From the NCBI GenBank assembly GCA_030848705.1, contig JAUIZM010000013.1:1798001-1862000 (forward strand): DNA of 64,000 nucleotides. The letters run 5' to 3'. Under the pieces are notes generated by a model that made no database searches, had not been told where the DNA came from, and was given only the letters and a program-made list of their open reading frames with translations. Positions 1 to 9,247 of this stretch are shown here, piece after piece (the first letter of the stretch is position 1; each line of letters begins with the position of its first letter). This stretch comes from Heracleum sosnowskyi. Taxonomy: Eukaryota > Streptophyta > Magnoliopsida > Apiales > Apiaceae. The position numbers and the translations under genes were made by a program.

Positions 1-658
1 CTAAGGGGAGTGAGTCTGGAGTTGTGAGAGGTGAGGGAAGGGGTGAACATCAAAGAAACCCCAAGGATAAGGAAGGACAGGTTAGTGTGTACCAGCCAAG
101 CCCCATTATGTCTTCCCAACAAGGCACAATGAGTAACATGGATTTAAACACAAGTCTAATTGCATCCTCCCAAAAGGATGTGATTATTGAAACAAGCTCT
201 CCTCCTAGAGCACAGTCCAAAAGGGTAAGGGACACTTCAAGCCCACAGTCTACATTTTCCCAATACCAAAGGAGAGTGAAGCAAAAGTCCAAGGGTACAC
301 AGGGTGCACACACACTGGAAGCAACACTTCCAGTTTCTCAAATTCAGTTTGATGTAACCCCTATCATTACTCTGGGGTTACAGTCCCATTCTCTAAACAT
401 CAATCTTGAATTATCTCCATCAAATTCACCAACTCAATCTTTAGATGTGGACATGATCCATACATCTATTCCTGATTCTCCAACTCTAATCTTGGAGAAG
501 CCCCACTCTGAAGCTGGTGGCCATCACTTGTTAAGTGATTTGTTGGGCCATCAACCAATTTTTCCTGAAGTTGCAAGGGGATCTGTGGACCAATCTTTAA
601 AATCAATCACCACAGACTCTACTGTAATTTCTCATTCTCAAAGTGCTTTCTTGACTTC

Positions 659-747
659 ATCAACGAAACAGTCTATTTCGTTGACAAGTGTTTCTCCATC
701 AACGGTATCCATACCGTTGACAGTTCAAACTACCATTCCGTTGATAG
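659..747 (+). repeat. Cluster of TCAACG-type motifs inside the element A ORF
   Basis: Five copies of a short motif lie here in alternating orientation: CATCAACGAAA, TTTCGTTGACA, CATCAACGGTA, TACCGTTGACA and TTCCGTTGATA. Neighbouring copies form short inverted repeats. The same motif is repeated in the LTR of the same element (3761-4112). Confidence 0.8.
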
Positions 748-848
748 TTCACTCTGCACCTTTAATTGAAAATCAAGTTGTTCCCACAACTAGTGCAGAT
801 GATCTAGTGGTAGTTGAGACACTTCTAGGACTGAGAGGGAGTGAAACT

Positions 849-930
849 GAGAGGCTGGCTTGTAGCCAGGCAAAAGGAGAGAATGTGAGTGAGAGGCTGG
901 CTATTTCTTCCAGCCAGGCAAAAGGAGAGA
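849..930 (+). repeat. Local tandem duplication in the element A ORF
   Basis: GAGAGGCTGGCT (849-860 and 891-902) and GCCAGGCAAAAGGAGAGA (865-882 and 913-930) are each present twice with a period of 42-48 bp. The duplication keeps the frame and repeats a short peptide containing the residues SQAKGE. Confidence 0.85.
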
Positions 931-3500
931 TTGAGAGTTCCACCTTAGAAGGTGAAGGTGAGGGTGTGAGAGGTGTGAGCCATGGGGAGCCCATGATGCA
1001 AGAACAGAGTGGAGAGAGAGAAGGGACTACAGGAGTAATAAGGATGGAAGCAGTCATTGCTAGTGAGTTAATGGAGGTCAGTGAGTGAGAAAGGGAACTT
1101 ACTTTCCAAGAGGTTTATCAACAAACTCTGGATAGTATTTCCCTGGATCCTGAGACCTTTACTCATCCTGTGTCAGCCTATCAAGTTTTGGCTCAACAGG
1201 GCAATGTGGAGGCAGAGAGGTCACTACAACTAATTCACACAACTGCATCAATGCAAAGAGCAAAGGATGCCTTGACCAATCTACCTCCAGGGGCTGAAGC
1301 AAGTGGAGAATTTGATTTTTCTGATAATGAGGATAGCTTTGGTGACATTCTACAGGTGGCCACTACTGCACAGACTGGGACTTCTGTGGTGCCTCCTACA
1401 CCAAACTGGCTTTCTCAAGATATGCATGGTAGATGCAATTTGGATGCTGCCATCACAAGGCAGTACAATGAAGCATATCTAGCTCATGAGTCTGCAGGAG
1501 CAAGGGACAAGAAATTCTACAAAGCCATCATGGATTCTCTGGAAATTCAAAGGCTACAAATGTTGCAGACAAGGATTGAGGCTACAGAAATCAAGGACTC
1601 AATTAGCAACCTTAGGGCTGCTACTGACAGGAGGCTAGATGAAAAGCTTCCTCTTCACACTGTCTCCAGGATGTCAAGGTTTTTCACCAAGGAACCTGAA
1701 GTGTCTTCATCTTTGAAAACTCTTTCCTCTAGAGTGGACAAAGTTGAGGCTACACTTAGTCACATGCAAAAGGAGCAGGAGAAGCAAACTCAGCTACTCA
1801 CCCAGCTTCTGGCAGCTCAAGGGCTCCCTATCATCTCACTTGATGCTAACAAAAAGGGGGAGAAATCTAAGGAGCTAGACATTCAGATCACAAAGGTTAT
1901 GGTCCCAGCCATCTCCTTACCAGAAGAGCCATTAGCAATGGGGGAGTTTGCAAAGAAGAAAAAGGACAGTATTGACCTGATCCAGGAAGCCTCTTTGAGG
2001 ATGAAACTTGCAGAACAAATCAAGGATCACTGGTCAAATATTGAAGCAAAGGTCAAGAAGCTAGCTGACACTAAAAAGGTATCATCTGTACAAGCTACTT
2101 CAATACCACCATCAACAAATGCAATGGTGACAGTGCAAATGGAGCCACAATTCAGGAGTTCCTATGTCATGGAACCCCTTCAGCATGGAGTCCTTCAAGA
2201 TTCAAGGAATGAGAAAGGACAAGCTTCATGTTTGAGGAATGTGGATGCAAGAGGGATATCTCCAGTATCTCCCATAAAACCCAAAGGCAAGAACATAGAA
2301 AGGATAGCTTATCCTCCACCAAAGCCAGATGAGTTCAAAGTCTTAGGGAAGCTGATCAAGGAGAGCAAAGAAAGCAATCATCCAAGCATAAGGAACAAGA
2401 GGGCACTCATCTACAGGGATAGCAAGGAAATCTACATTTGGGTTGGTCACCCAAATTTTGCTAAGGCCAAAGCTGAAGAAAGTGAAAGGGCAGCAATGCA
2501 AGCTCTTGCAGTTGCTCAATCACTTGAAGATGAAGAAGCCCTACAGGAAGAAAAGGCCAAGGATAAAGCTAAGGAAGCTGGAAAGAAGAAGAGAACAAGT
2601 CAGCCAAAGGCTAGAGCTAAGAGGAATCTGAACTTTGATGAAGATGATTCTCAAGAAACTGCTCAAGACTCTTCCACAACAAGTGCACATCAAATTCCTG
2701 TTGATCTACCTATTGAGGGAAAGTTGGCTTGTGATCCTGCACATCCTGTCAACTTTCATGATCATCCAATCATGCCAAAAGAGGAACCTTTTGAATTTGA
2801 TGAAGCCTACTTTCCAAAGTTCCTGTTAGAGAAGGACCAACCAATGAAGACAAAGAAGAGGTCTGTCAAAGCAAAGCCTGTTCTTGTGAGAAAGCCACAA
2901 TCTCAAAAACCCCCTGCAAACCCAGAGGACTGCATGTACATTGCTGACATCAGGGAAGAATCCAGTCTACATCTTGACTTAGACAACCTGGTGGAAGTAA
3001 GGGGAATTGCAGCTTCTCAAAAGTTGCCTGAAAGACTAGTGTTCATATTCAAGGGAGGTAGAGAACAAGTGTGGCCTCTCTACAGAATTTTAGGAGAAGA
3101 CTATCAAACACTACTCTCAGTGTTTAGATGCTTGAAAAAGGACTTTGGTTTCACCAAAACAGCCAAGTCTGAGGTGGTCTCCAAAATCTGTCAGATAAAG
3201 GCTAGCTGGAACAAGCCTGAGGCTCTTCCCAGGATACTTAGAGTTCCCTCAACAGGAAAGAAAATCCATCTTCAACCTTATTGGATGATGGAGTTTAAGG
3301 ACAAGGACAATTGCAGAAGATTCTTCAGAATGGAAGACCAGCTGGAGAAGGCATCTAATCAAACTCTAAAGCTGATGCAATCCAAGCTTGGTGATCAAGA
3401 TGAAGAGGAGAAAATCTTCTACAGAAGGCTACAGGTCCAGATTGAGGAAAACAACTCCAAGAAAGGGAAGAAGACTATGCCACAAAGAAATCATAGATGA

Positions 3501-3677
3501 AACATTTGCTCAGACTAGAGGAGCATTTGTGGGCATTAGTCTTGTAAGTCTTATATCTTGTCTATAAAATTTTGAAGCTTAATACATATTCTACTTTTGT
3601 AATTTATGATGTATCTGAGTGTTTTTGTTATCATCAAGTCTCTTGATTTATGGCTGTTATTCTATCAGTCATAAATT
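3501..3677 (+). other. 3' untranslated stretch of element A
   Basis: This is AT-rich sequence between the stop codon of the extra ORF and the polypurine tract. It holds no long ORF and no repeat that I can see. Confidence 0.6.
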
Positions 3678-3686
3678 GGGGGAGAT
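3678..3686 (+). promoter_or_regulatory. Polypurine tract of element A
   Basis: GGGGGAGAT directly precedes the LTR start TGTTAGGAATATG. It is the plus-strand DNA primer site. Elements B and C carry the same core next to their 3' LTRs. Confidence 0.9.
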
Positions 3687-3760
3687 TGTTAGGAATATGT
3701 TGTTCTTGATGATAAACATAAAACACTTAGTAGAATTTGTGTAAAGTCATTTTTGTAACT

Positions 3761-4112
3761 GTCAACGAAATGGCATGCTTTGCAGCATTCCGTTGACAGG
3801 AAGCTCATCAACGAAATGAGTGTTGTAGCAATTGCATTGTACAATACTTCACAGTATGATAGGCATTCTGTTATATGTATTAGATAGGTTTTCTAAGTCA
3901 TGTTGACTAAGTACTAGATAGGCAAAATAGGTTGGTTAATTGTAAATATGTTATGCCTTGTAATTTTGACTAAGTGAAGACATGTCAACGGTATGAAGAT
4001 TACTCTGTCAACGGTATGGAGTTTACCCATCAACGAAACGAGGGAAACACCATCAACGGAATGAAGAATGAAGCTATCAACGAAACACATCTCCTTGCTA
4101 TCAACGAATCAA
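3761..4112 (+). repeat. TCAACG motif array in U3 of the element A LTR
   Basis: About nine copies of a motif close to CATCAACGRWAYG occur here, at about 3762, 3790 (inverted), 3806, 3984, 4008, 4029, 4051, 4075 and 4099. Spacing in the second cluster is close to 20-24 bp. The motif cluster lies upstream of the TATA-like box, where regulatory repeats of LTRs usually sit. Confidence 0.8.
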
Positions 4113-4394
4113 TGTTGCTTTTTGAACAGTTGACAAAGTGATAGTGACAGTTTACTGAACAGATCTAAAAGGAGATATGGAAGTGTACTTTGCATTGGAA
4201 GCCATCAAAGTGGATACTGGAAATAAGGAAACATTCCAATTTCCAATAAGGCTCTTGGAAATGATTATAATGAGCATGAAGACAAAAGCAAAGATCTCCA
4301 AGGACCATTGGACAAAAGGAATGAAAAGCAAGCTACTGATGGTTACTACTATTATTCTTTAGTTTAACCAAACGTAGAATTGTAAACTTGGGAT

Positions 4395-4401
4395 TATATA
4401 A
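4395..4401 (+). promoter_or_regulatory. TATA-like box of the element A LTR
   Basis: TATATAA lies in GGATTATATAACC, about 700 bp into the LTR and 136 bp before an AATAAA. The position fits the U3/R border. Confidence 0.6.
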
Positions 4402-4536
4402 CCAAATGTAGCAGTTACTTTAGAAAGAAGAGAGAAGAAAAACAAATAGATTGTATTAGCTATTTTTGAGAGCAATTCTTCTCTACAACCTTGTAACTGA
4501 GCAGCTGTGTACTTTTGTATCACAGATTATTTCCGC

Positions 4537-4542
4537 AATAAA
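4537..4542 (+). terminator. Polyadenylation signal in the element A LTR
   Basis: AATAAA lies in CCGCAATAAAAACAC downstream of the TATA-like box, as expected for the R region of an LTR. Confidence 0.55.
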
Positions 4543-4707
4543 AACACTTCAGTTGGATCATCACACAATCCAACTGAATTATTTATATCTTGTGTTTTTA
4601 TTTATTCAGTTCAGTTTTATTTTAAAAAGTGTTTAGTTTCAAGAAAATATCAAGAATTGTATTCAACCCCCCCTTCTACAATTCTGTTAGGTCATTTGGG
4701 AATAACA

Positions 4708-4795
4708 AAGGATTGGTTCAGAAAAAAGAGCCAAATTTTACAAATTTTTATTGAATACAATTCTAACTAGCTCTAATGGTCAAAAAACAAAACAA
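4708..4795. other. Unassigned flank between element A and the satellite array
   Basis: This is 88 bp of AT-rich sequence that matches neither the LTR nor the satellite unit. I see no gene in it. Confidence 0.5.
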
Positions 4796-5894
4796 AAATA
4801 CATTAAATTTCTAAATTTTTTAAATATCATTTATACATTAAATCAAATATATAAATAAAACCAAACACAGCCCTAAACTCCCAGATCTCAATTCGAGCAG
4901 AGCAAAGCAAATCCAAAATCCAGGCCAATTCGAGCAAAGCAAATCCAAAAGCCAGACAATTTTTAGTTGGTTAATTTCTCTTTACTCTTGATATGTACAT
5001 GAATTAACTTGTGTGTGTTCATCACTAGTGGTTCCTTTTAAATTATTATTTGATTATTGAATGCTATCCAAATGTAATCTAATCATTTTTGTATTGCAGG
5101 AGAACAGGAACAGAGAATTTTACTGTTACCACTGTGAGAAAGTGTTTGCAGACATGAAAAAAATTCAATTCCACAACAAGTATCACAAAAACTTGGCTAA
5201 AAAGGGGGTTTCTGTTGTATGTCCAGTTTGTATCACACTGCTGGCTACTGAATCAGATCTTGTTGATACATTATACATTAAATTTCTAATTTTTTTAAAT
5301 ATCATTTATACATTAAATCAAATATATAAATAAAACCAAACACATCCCTAAACTCCCAGATCTCAATTCGAGCAGAGCAAAGCAAATCCAAAATTCATGC
5401 CAATTCGAGCAAAGCAAATCCAAAAGCCAGGCAAGTTTTAGTTGGTTGATTTCTCTTTACTCTTGAATACGTACATGAATTAACTTGTGTATGTTCAGCA
5501 CTAGTGGTTCATTTTAAATTATTATTTGATTGATTGAATGCTATCCAAATGTAATCTAATCATTTTTGTATTGCAGGAGAATGTCAGGCAGGAACAGGAA
5601 CAGAGAATTTTACTGTTATCACTGTGAGAAGGTGTTTGTAGACATGAAAAAAATTCAATTCCACAACAAGTATCACAAAAACTTGGCTAAAAGGGAGTTT
5701 TTGTTGTATGTCCAGTTTGTATCACACTGCTGGCTACTGAATCAGATCTTTTGATACATTATACATTAAATTTCTAAATTTTTTAAATATCATTTATACA
5801 TTAAATCAAATATATAAATAAAACCAAACACAGCCCCAAACTCCCAGATCTCAATTCGAGCAGAGCAAAGCAAATCCAAAATCCAGGCCAATTC
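4796..5894 (+). repeat. Satellite block 1: about 2.2 plus-oriented ~490-bp units
   Basis: Two units with their sense strand on plus, followed by the leader part of a third. The first unit lacks 13 bp around the ATG, so its finger has no start codon of its own. The second has ATG at 5581 and an acceptor TTGCAG ending at 5576, but its frame shifts after the finger because the A/G run is shortened. The block ends abruptly in the second leader subrepeat, at the inverted junction. Confidence 0.9.
5324..5754 (+). pseudogene. Representative satellite unit read as the 5' end of a C2H2 zinc-finger gene
   Basis: The sense strand is on plus here, so the layout is easy to read. TATATAAATAAAA is at 5324-5336. 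A leader follows with two ~33-bp subrepeats (CAATTCGAGCA...AAGCAAATCCAAAA). Possible intron donors are AG|GCAAGT at 5431 and GTATGT at 5489. A branch-like CTAAT and the acceptor TTTTTGTATTGCAG end at 5576, and ATG is at 5581. The ORF opens MSGRNRNREF, then gives the finger C-YH-C-EKV-F-(5)-I-(2)-H-NKY-H, which is canonical C-X2-C-X12-H-X3-H. In intact units a second pair C-P-V-C follows and the gene sequence stops after ESDLVD. The TATA box, donor and use of the ATG are inferred; the acceptor and the finger are seen directly. No downstream exons exist in the unit, so a full protein cannot be made. In this copy the frame shifts after the finger and ends at 5754. Confidence 0.65.
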
Positions 5895-5905
5895 AGATCT
5901 TTTGG
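5891..5905. other. Head-to-head inversion junction in the satellite
   Basis: Left of this point the unit reads 5'-3' on plus, and it breaks off in ...CCAGGCCAATTC. Right of it, after AGATCT, sequence starts TTTGGATTTGCTTTG, the complement of the leader, and every unit to the end of the window is on minus. The two sides are therefore arms of a large inverted repeat with almost no spacer. Confidence 0.9.
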
Positions 5906-6384
5906 ATTTGCTTTGTTCTGCTCGAATTGAGATCTGGAAGTTTAGGGCTATGTTTGGTTTTATTTATATATTTGATTTAATGTATAAATGATATTTAAAA
6001 AATTTATAAATTTAATGTATAATGTATCAACAAGATCTGATTCAGTAGCCAGCAGTGTGATACAAACTGGACATACAACAGAAACCCCCTTTTTAGCCAA
6101 GTTTTTGTGATACTTGTTGTGTAATTGAATTTTTTTCATGTCTGCAAACACCTTCTCACAGTGATAACAGTAAAATTCTCTATTCCTGTTCCTGCCTGAC
6201 ATTCTTCTGCAATACAAAAATGATTAGATTACATTTGTATAACATTCAATCAATCAAATAATAATTTAAAAGGAACCACTAGTGCTGAACATACACAAGT
6301 TAATTCATGTACGTATTCAAGAGTAAAGAGAAATCAACCAACTAAAACTTGCCTGACTTTTGGATTTGCTTTGCTCGAATTGGC

Positions 6385-6720
6385 CCGGATTCCCTTTTTA
6401 GCCAAGTTTTTGTGATACTTGTTGTGGAATTGAATTTTTTTTCATGTCTGCAAACACCTTCTCACAGTGATAACAGTAAAATTCTCTGTTCCTGTTCCTG
6501 TCTGACATTCTACTGCAATACAAAAATGATTAGATTACATTTGGATAACATTCAATCAATCAAATAATAATTTAAAAGGAACCACTAGTGCTGAAAATAC
6601 ACAAGTTAATTCATGTACGTATTCAAGAGTAAAGAGAAATCAACCAACTAAAACTTGCCTGGCTTTTGGATTTGCTTTGCTCGAATTGGCCTGGATTTTG
6701 GATTTGCTTTGCTCTGCTCG
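6385..6720 (-). repeat. Truncated satellite unit with ~185-bp deletion
   Basis: The landmark GCCAAGTTTTTGTGAT recurs after only ~305 bp (about 6096 to 6401) instead of 490. Sequence passes directly from the leader (GAATTGGCCCGGATT) into the finger 3' part (CCCTTTTTAGCC), so the TATA-like and spacer part of one unit is missing. The finger here also has an extra T in its T-run, which shifts the frame. Confidence 0.8.
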
Positions 6721-9247
6721 AATTGAGATCTGGGAGTTTAGGGCTGTGTTTGGTTTTATTTATATATTTGATTTAATGTATAAATGATATTTAAAAAATT
6801 TAGAAATTTAATGTATAATGTATCAACAAGATCTGATTCAGTAGCCAACAGTGTGATACAAACTGGACATACAACAGAAACCCCCTTTTAGCCAAGTTTT
6901 TGTGATACTTGTTGTGGAATTGAATTTTTTTCATGTCTGCAAACACCTTCTCACAGTGATAACAGTAAAATTCTCTGTTCTTGTTCCTGCCTGACATTCT
7001 CCTGCAATATAAAAATGATTAGATTACATTTGGATAGCATTCAATCAATCAAATAATAATTTAAAAGGAACCACTAGTGCTGAACATACACAAGTTAATT
7101 CATGTACGTATTCAAGAGTAAAGAAAATCAACTAACTAAAACTTGTCTGGCTTTTGGATTTGCTTTGCTCGAATTGACCTGGATTTTGGATTTGTTTTTC
7201 TCTGCTCGAATTGAGATCTGGAAGTTTAGGGCTGTGTTTGGTTTTATTTATATATTTGATTTAATGTATAAATGATATTTAAAAAATTTATAAATTTAAT
7301 GTATAATGTATCAACAAGATCTGATTCAGTAGCCAGCAGTGTGATACAAACTGGACATATAACAGAAACCCCCTTTTTAGCCAAGTTTTTCTGATACTTG
7401 TTGTGGAATTGAATTTTTTTCATGTCTGCAAACACCTTCTCACAGTGATAACAGTAAAATTCTCTGTTCCTATTCCTGCCTGACATTCTCCTGCAATACA
7501 AAAATGATTAGATTACATTTGGATAGCATTCAATCAATCAAATAATAATTTAAAAGGAACCACTAGTGCTGAACATACACAAGTTAATTCATGTACGTAT
7601 TCAAGAGTAAAGAGAAATCAACCAACTAAAACTTGCCTGGCTTTTGGATGTGCTTTGCTCGAATTTGGCCTGGATTTTGGATTTGCTTTGCTCTGCTCGA
7701 ATTGAGATCTGGGAGTTTAGGCATGTGTTTAGTTTTATTTATATATTTGATTTAATGTATAAATGATATTTAAAAAAATTAGAAATTTAATGTATAATGT
7801 ATCAACAAGATCTGATTCAGTAGCTATCAGTGTGATACAAACGGGACATACAACAGAAACCCCCTTTTTAGCCAAGTTTTTGTGATACTTGTTGTGGAAT
7901 TGAATTTTTTTCATGTCTGCAAACACCTTCTCACAGTGATAACAGTAAAATTCTCTATTCCTGTTCCTGCCTGACATTCTTCTGCAATACAAAAATGATT
8001 AGATTACATTTGGATAACATTCAATCAATCAAATAATAATTTAAAAGGAACCACTAGTGCTGAACATACACAAGTTAATTCATGTATGTATTCAAGAGTA
8101 AAGAGAAATCAACCAACTAAAACTTGCCTGGCTTTTGGATTTGCTTTGCTCGAATTGGCCTGGATTTTGGATTTGCTTTGCTCTGCTCGAATTGAGATCT
8201 GGGAGTTTAGGGTTGTGTTTGGTTTTATTTATATATTTGATTTAATGTATAAATGATATTTAAAAAATTTAGAAATTTAATGTATAATGTATCAACAAGA
8301 TCTGATTCAGTAGCCAGCAGTGTGATACAAACTGGACATACAACAGAAACCCCCTTTTAGCCAAGTTTTTGTGATACTTGTTGTGGAATTGAATTTTTTT
8401 CATGTCTGCAAACACCTTCTCACAGTGATAACAGTAAAATTCTCTGTTCCTGTTCCTGCCTGACATTCTCCTACAATACAAAAATGATTAGATTACATTT
8501 GGATAGCATTCAATCAATCAAATAATAATTTAAAAGGAACCACTAGTGCTGAACATACACAAGTTAATTCATGTACGTATTCAAGAGTAAAGAGAAATCA
8601 ACTAACTAAAACTTGTCTGGCTTTTGGATTTGTTTTGCTCGAATTGACCTGGATTTTGGATTTGCTTTGCTTTGCTCGAATTGAGATTTGGAAGTTTAGG
8701 GTTGTGTTTGGTTTTATTTATATATTTGATTTAATGTATAAACGATATTTAAAAATTTTATAAATTTAATGTATAATGTATCAACAAGATCTGATTCAGT
8801 AGCCAGCAGTGTGATACAAACTGGACATACAACAGAAACCCCCTTTTTAGCCAAGTTTTTGTGATACTTGTTGTGGAATTGAATTTTTTTCATGTCTACA
8901 AACACCTTCTCACAGTGATAACAGTAAAATTCTCTGTTCCTGTTTCTGCCTGACATTCTTCTGCAATACAAAAATGATTAGATTACATTTGGATAGCATT
9001 CAATCAATAAAATAATAATTTAAAAGGAACCACTAGTGCTGAACATACACAAGTTAATTCATGTACGTATTCAAGAGTAAAGAGAAATCAACCAACTAAA
9101 ACTAGCCTGACTTTTGGATGTGTTTTGCTCGAATTGGCCTGGATTTTGGATTTGCTTTGCTCTGCTCGAATTGAGATCTGGGAGTTTAGGTCTGTGTTTG
9201 GTTTTATTTATATATTTGATTTAATGTATAAATGATATTTAAAAAAT

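Larger units (their letters stand above)
3..3500 (+). pseudogene. Post-pol 'envelope-like' extra ORF of element A, 5'-truncated by the window, one internal stop
   Basis: One frame is open from position 3 to the stop at 3498-3500, interrupted only by a TGA at 1086-1088. Translation on both sides is in the same phase and similar in character, so this is one gene of at least 1,165 codons. The first third is Ser/Thr-rich and low in complexity. The middle has charged, probably coiled-coil stretches and a Lys/Arg-rich run near 2570-2630 that could be a nuclear localisation signal. The last ~200 residues are more globular (hydrophobic and aromatic positions around 3040-3330). The ending resembles in layout the C-terminal part of the extra ORF of elements B and C. 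Such ORFs are known in Sireviruses and often called envelope-like, but I see no clear signal peptide or membrane helix in this part, and the function is unknown. The start lies outside the window. Confidence 0.7.
1..4707 (+). mobile_element. Element A: 3' part of a Sirevirus-type Copia LTR retrotransposon
   Basis: Only the 3' end is inside the window. In order it shows a long post-pol ORF running in from the left edge, a short untranslated stretch, a polypurine tract GGGGGAGAT at 3678-3686, and an LTR that begins TGTTA and ends TAACA. Gag, pol and the 5' LTR must lie to the left. The layout (extra ORF between pol and the tract, same polypurine tract as elements B and C) fits the Sirevirus lineage. 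The LTR is longer than those of B and C and largely different in sequence, so A is another family. The target duplication cannot be tested because the left end is missing; the five bases after the LTR are AAGGA. Confidence 0.85.
3687..4707 (+). repeat. 3' LTR of element A (about 1,021 bp)
   Basis: The start is fixed by the polypurine tract and TGTTA. I place the end at TAACA (4703-4707), which gives a perfect 5-bp inverted terminus. It also matches the ends of the B and C LTRs, where the C-rich run and TTCTACAAT are followed by ~20 more bases ending GGG..AACA. A TATA-like TATATAA lies at 4395-4401 and a polyadenylation signal AATAAA at 4537-4542, so U3 is long (about 700 bp) and R/U5 short. 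The other LTR is outside the window, so divergence cannot be measured. Confidence 0.8.

Noticed and set aside
4676..4680. Element A LTR ending at TTCTACA (4680)
   Set aside because: The homologous point in B and C is followed by about 20 more LTR bases ending AACA. Taking the end at TAACA (4707) gives a perfect inverted terminus with TGTTA.
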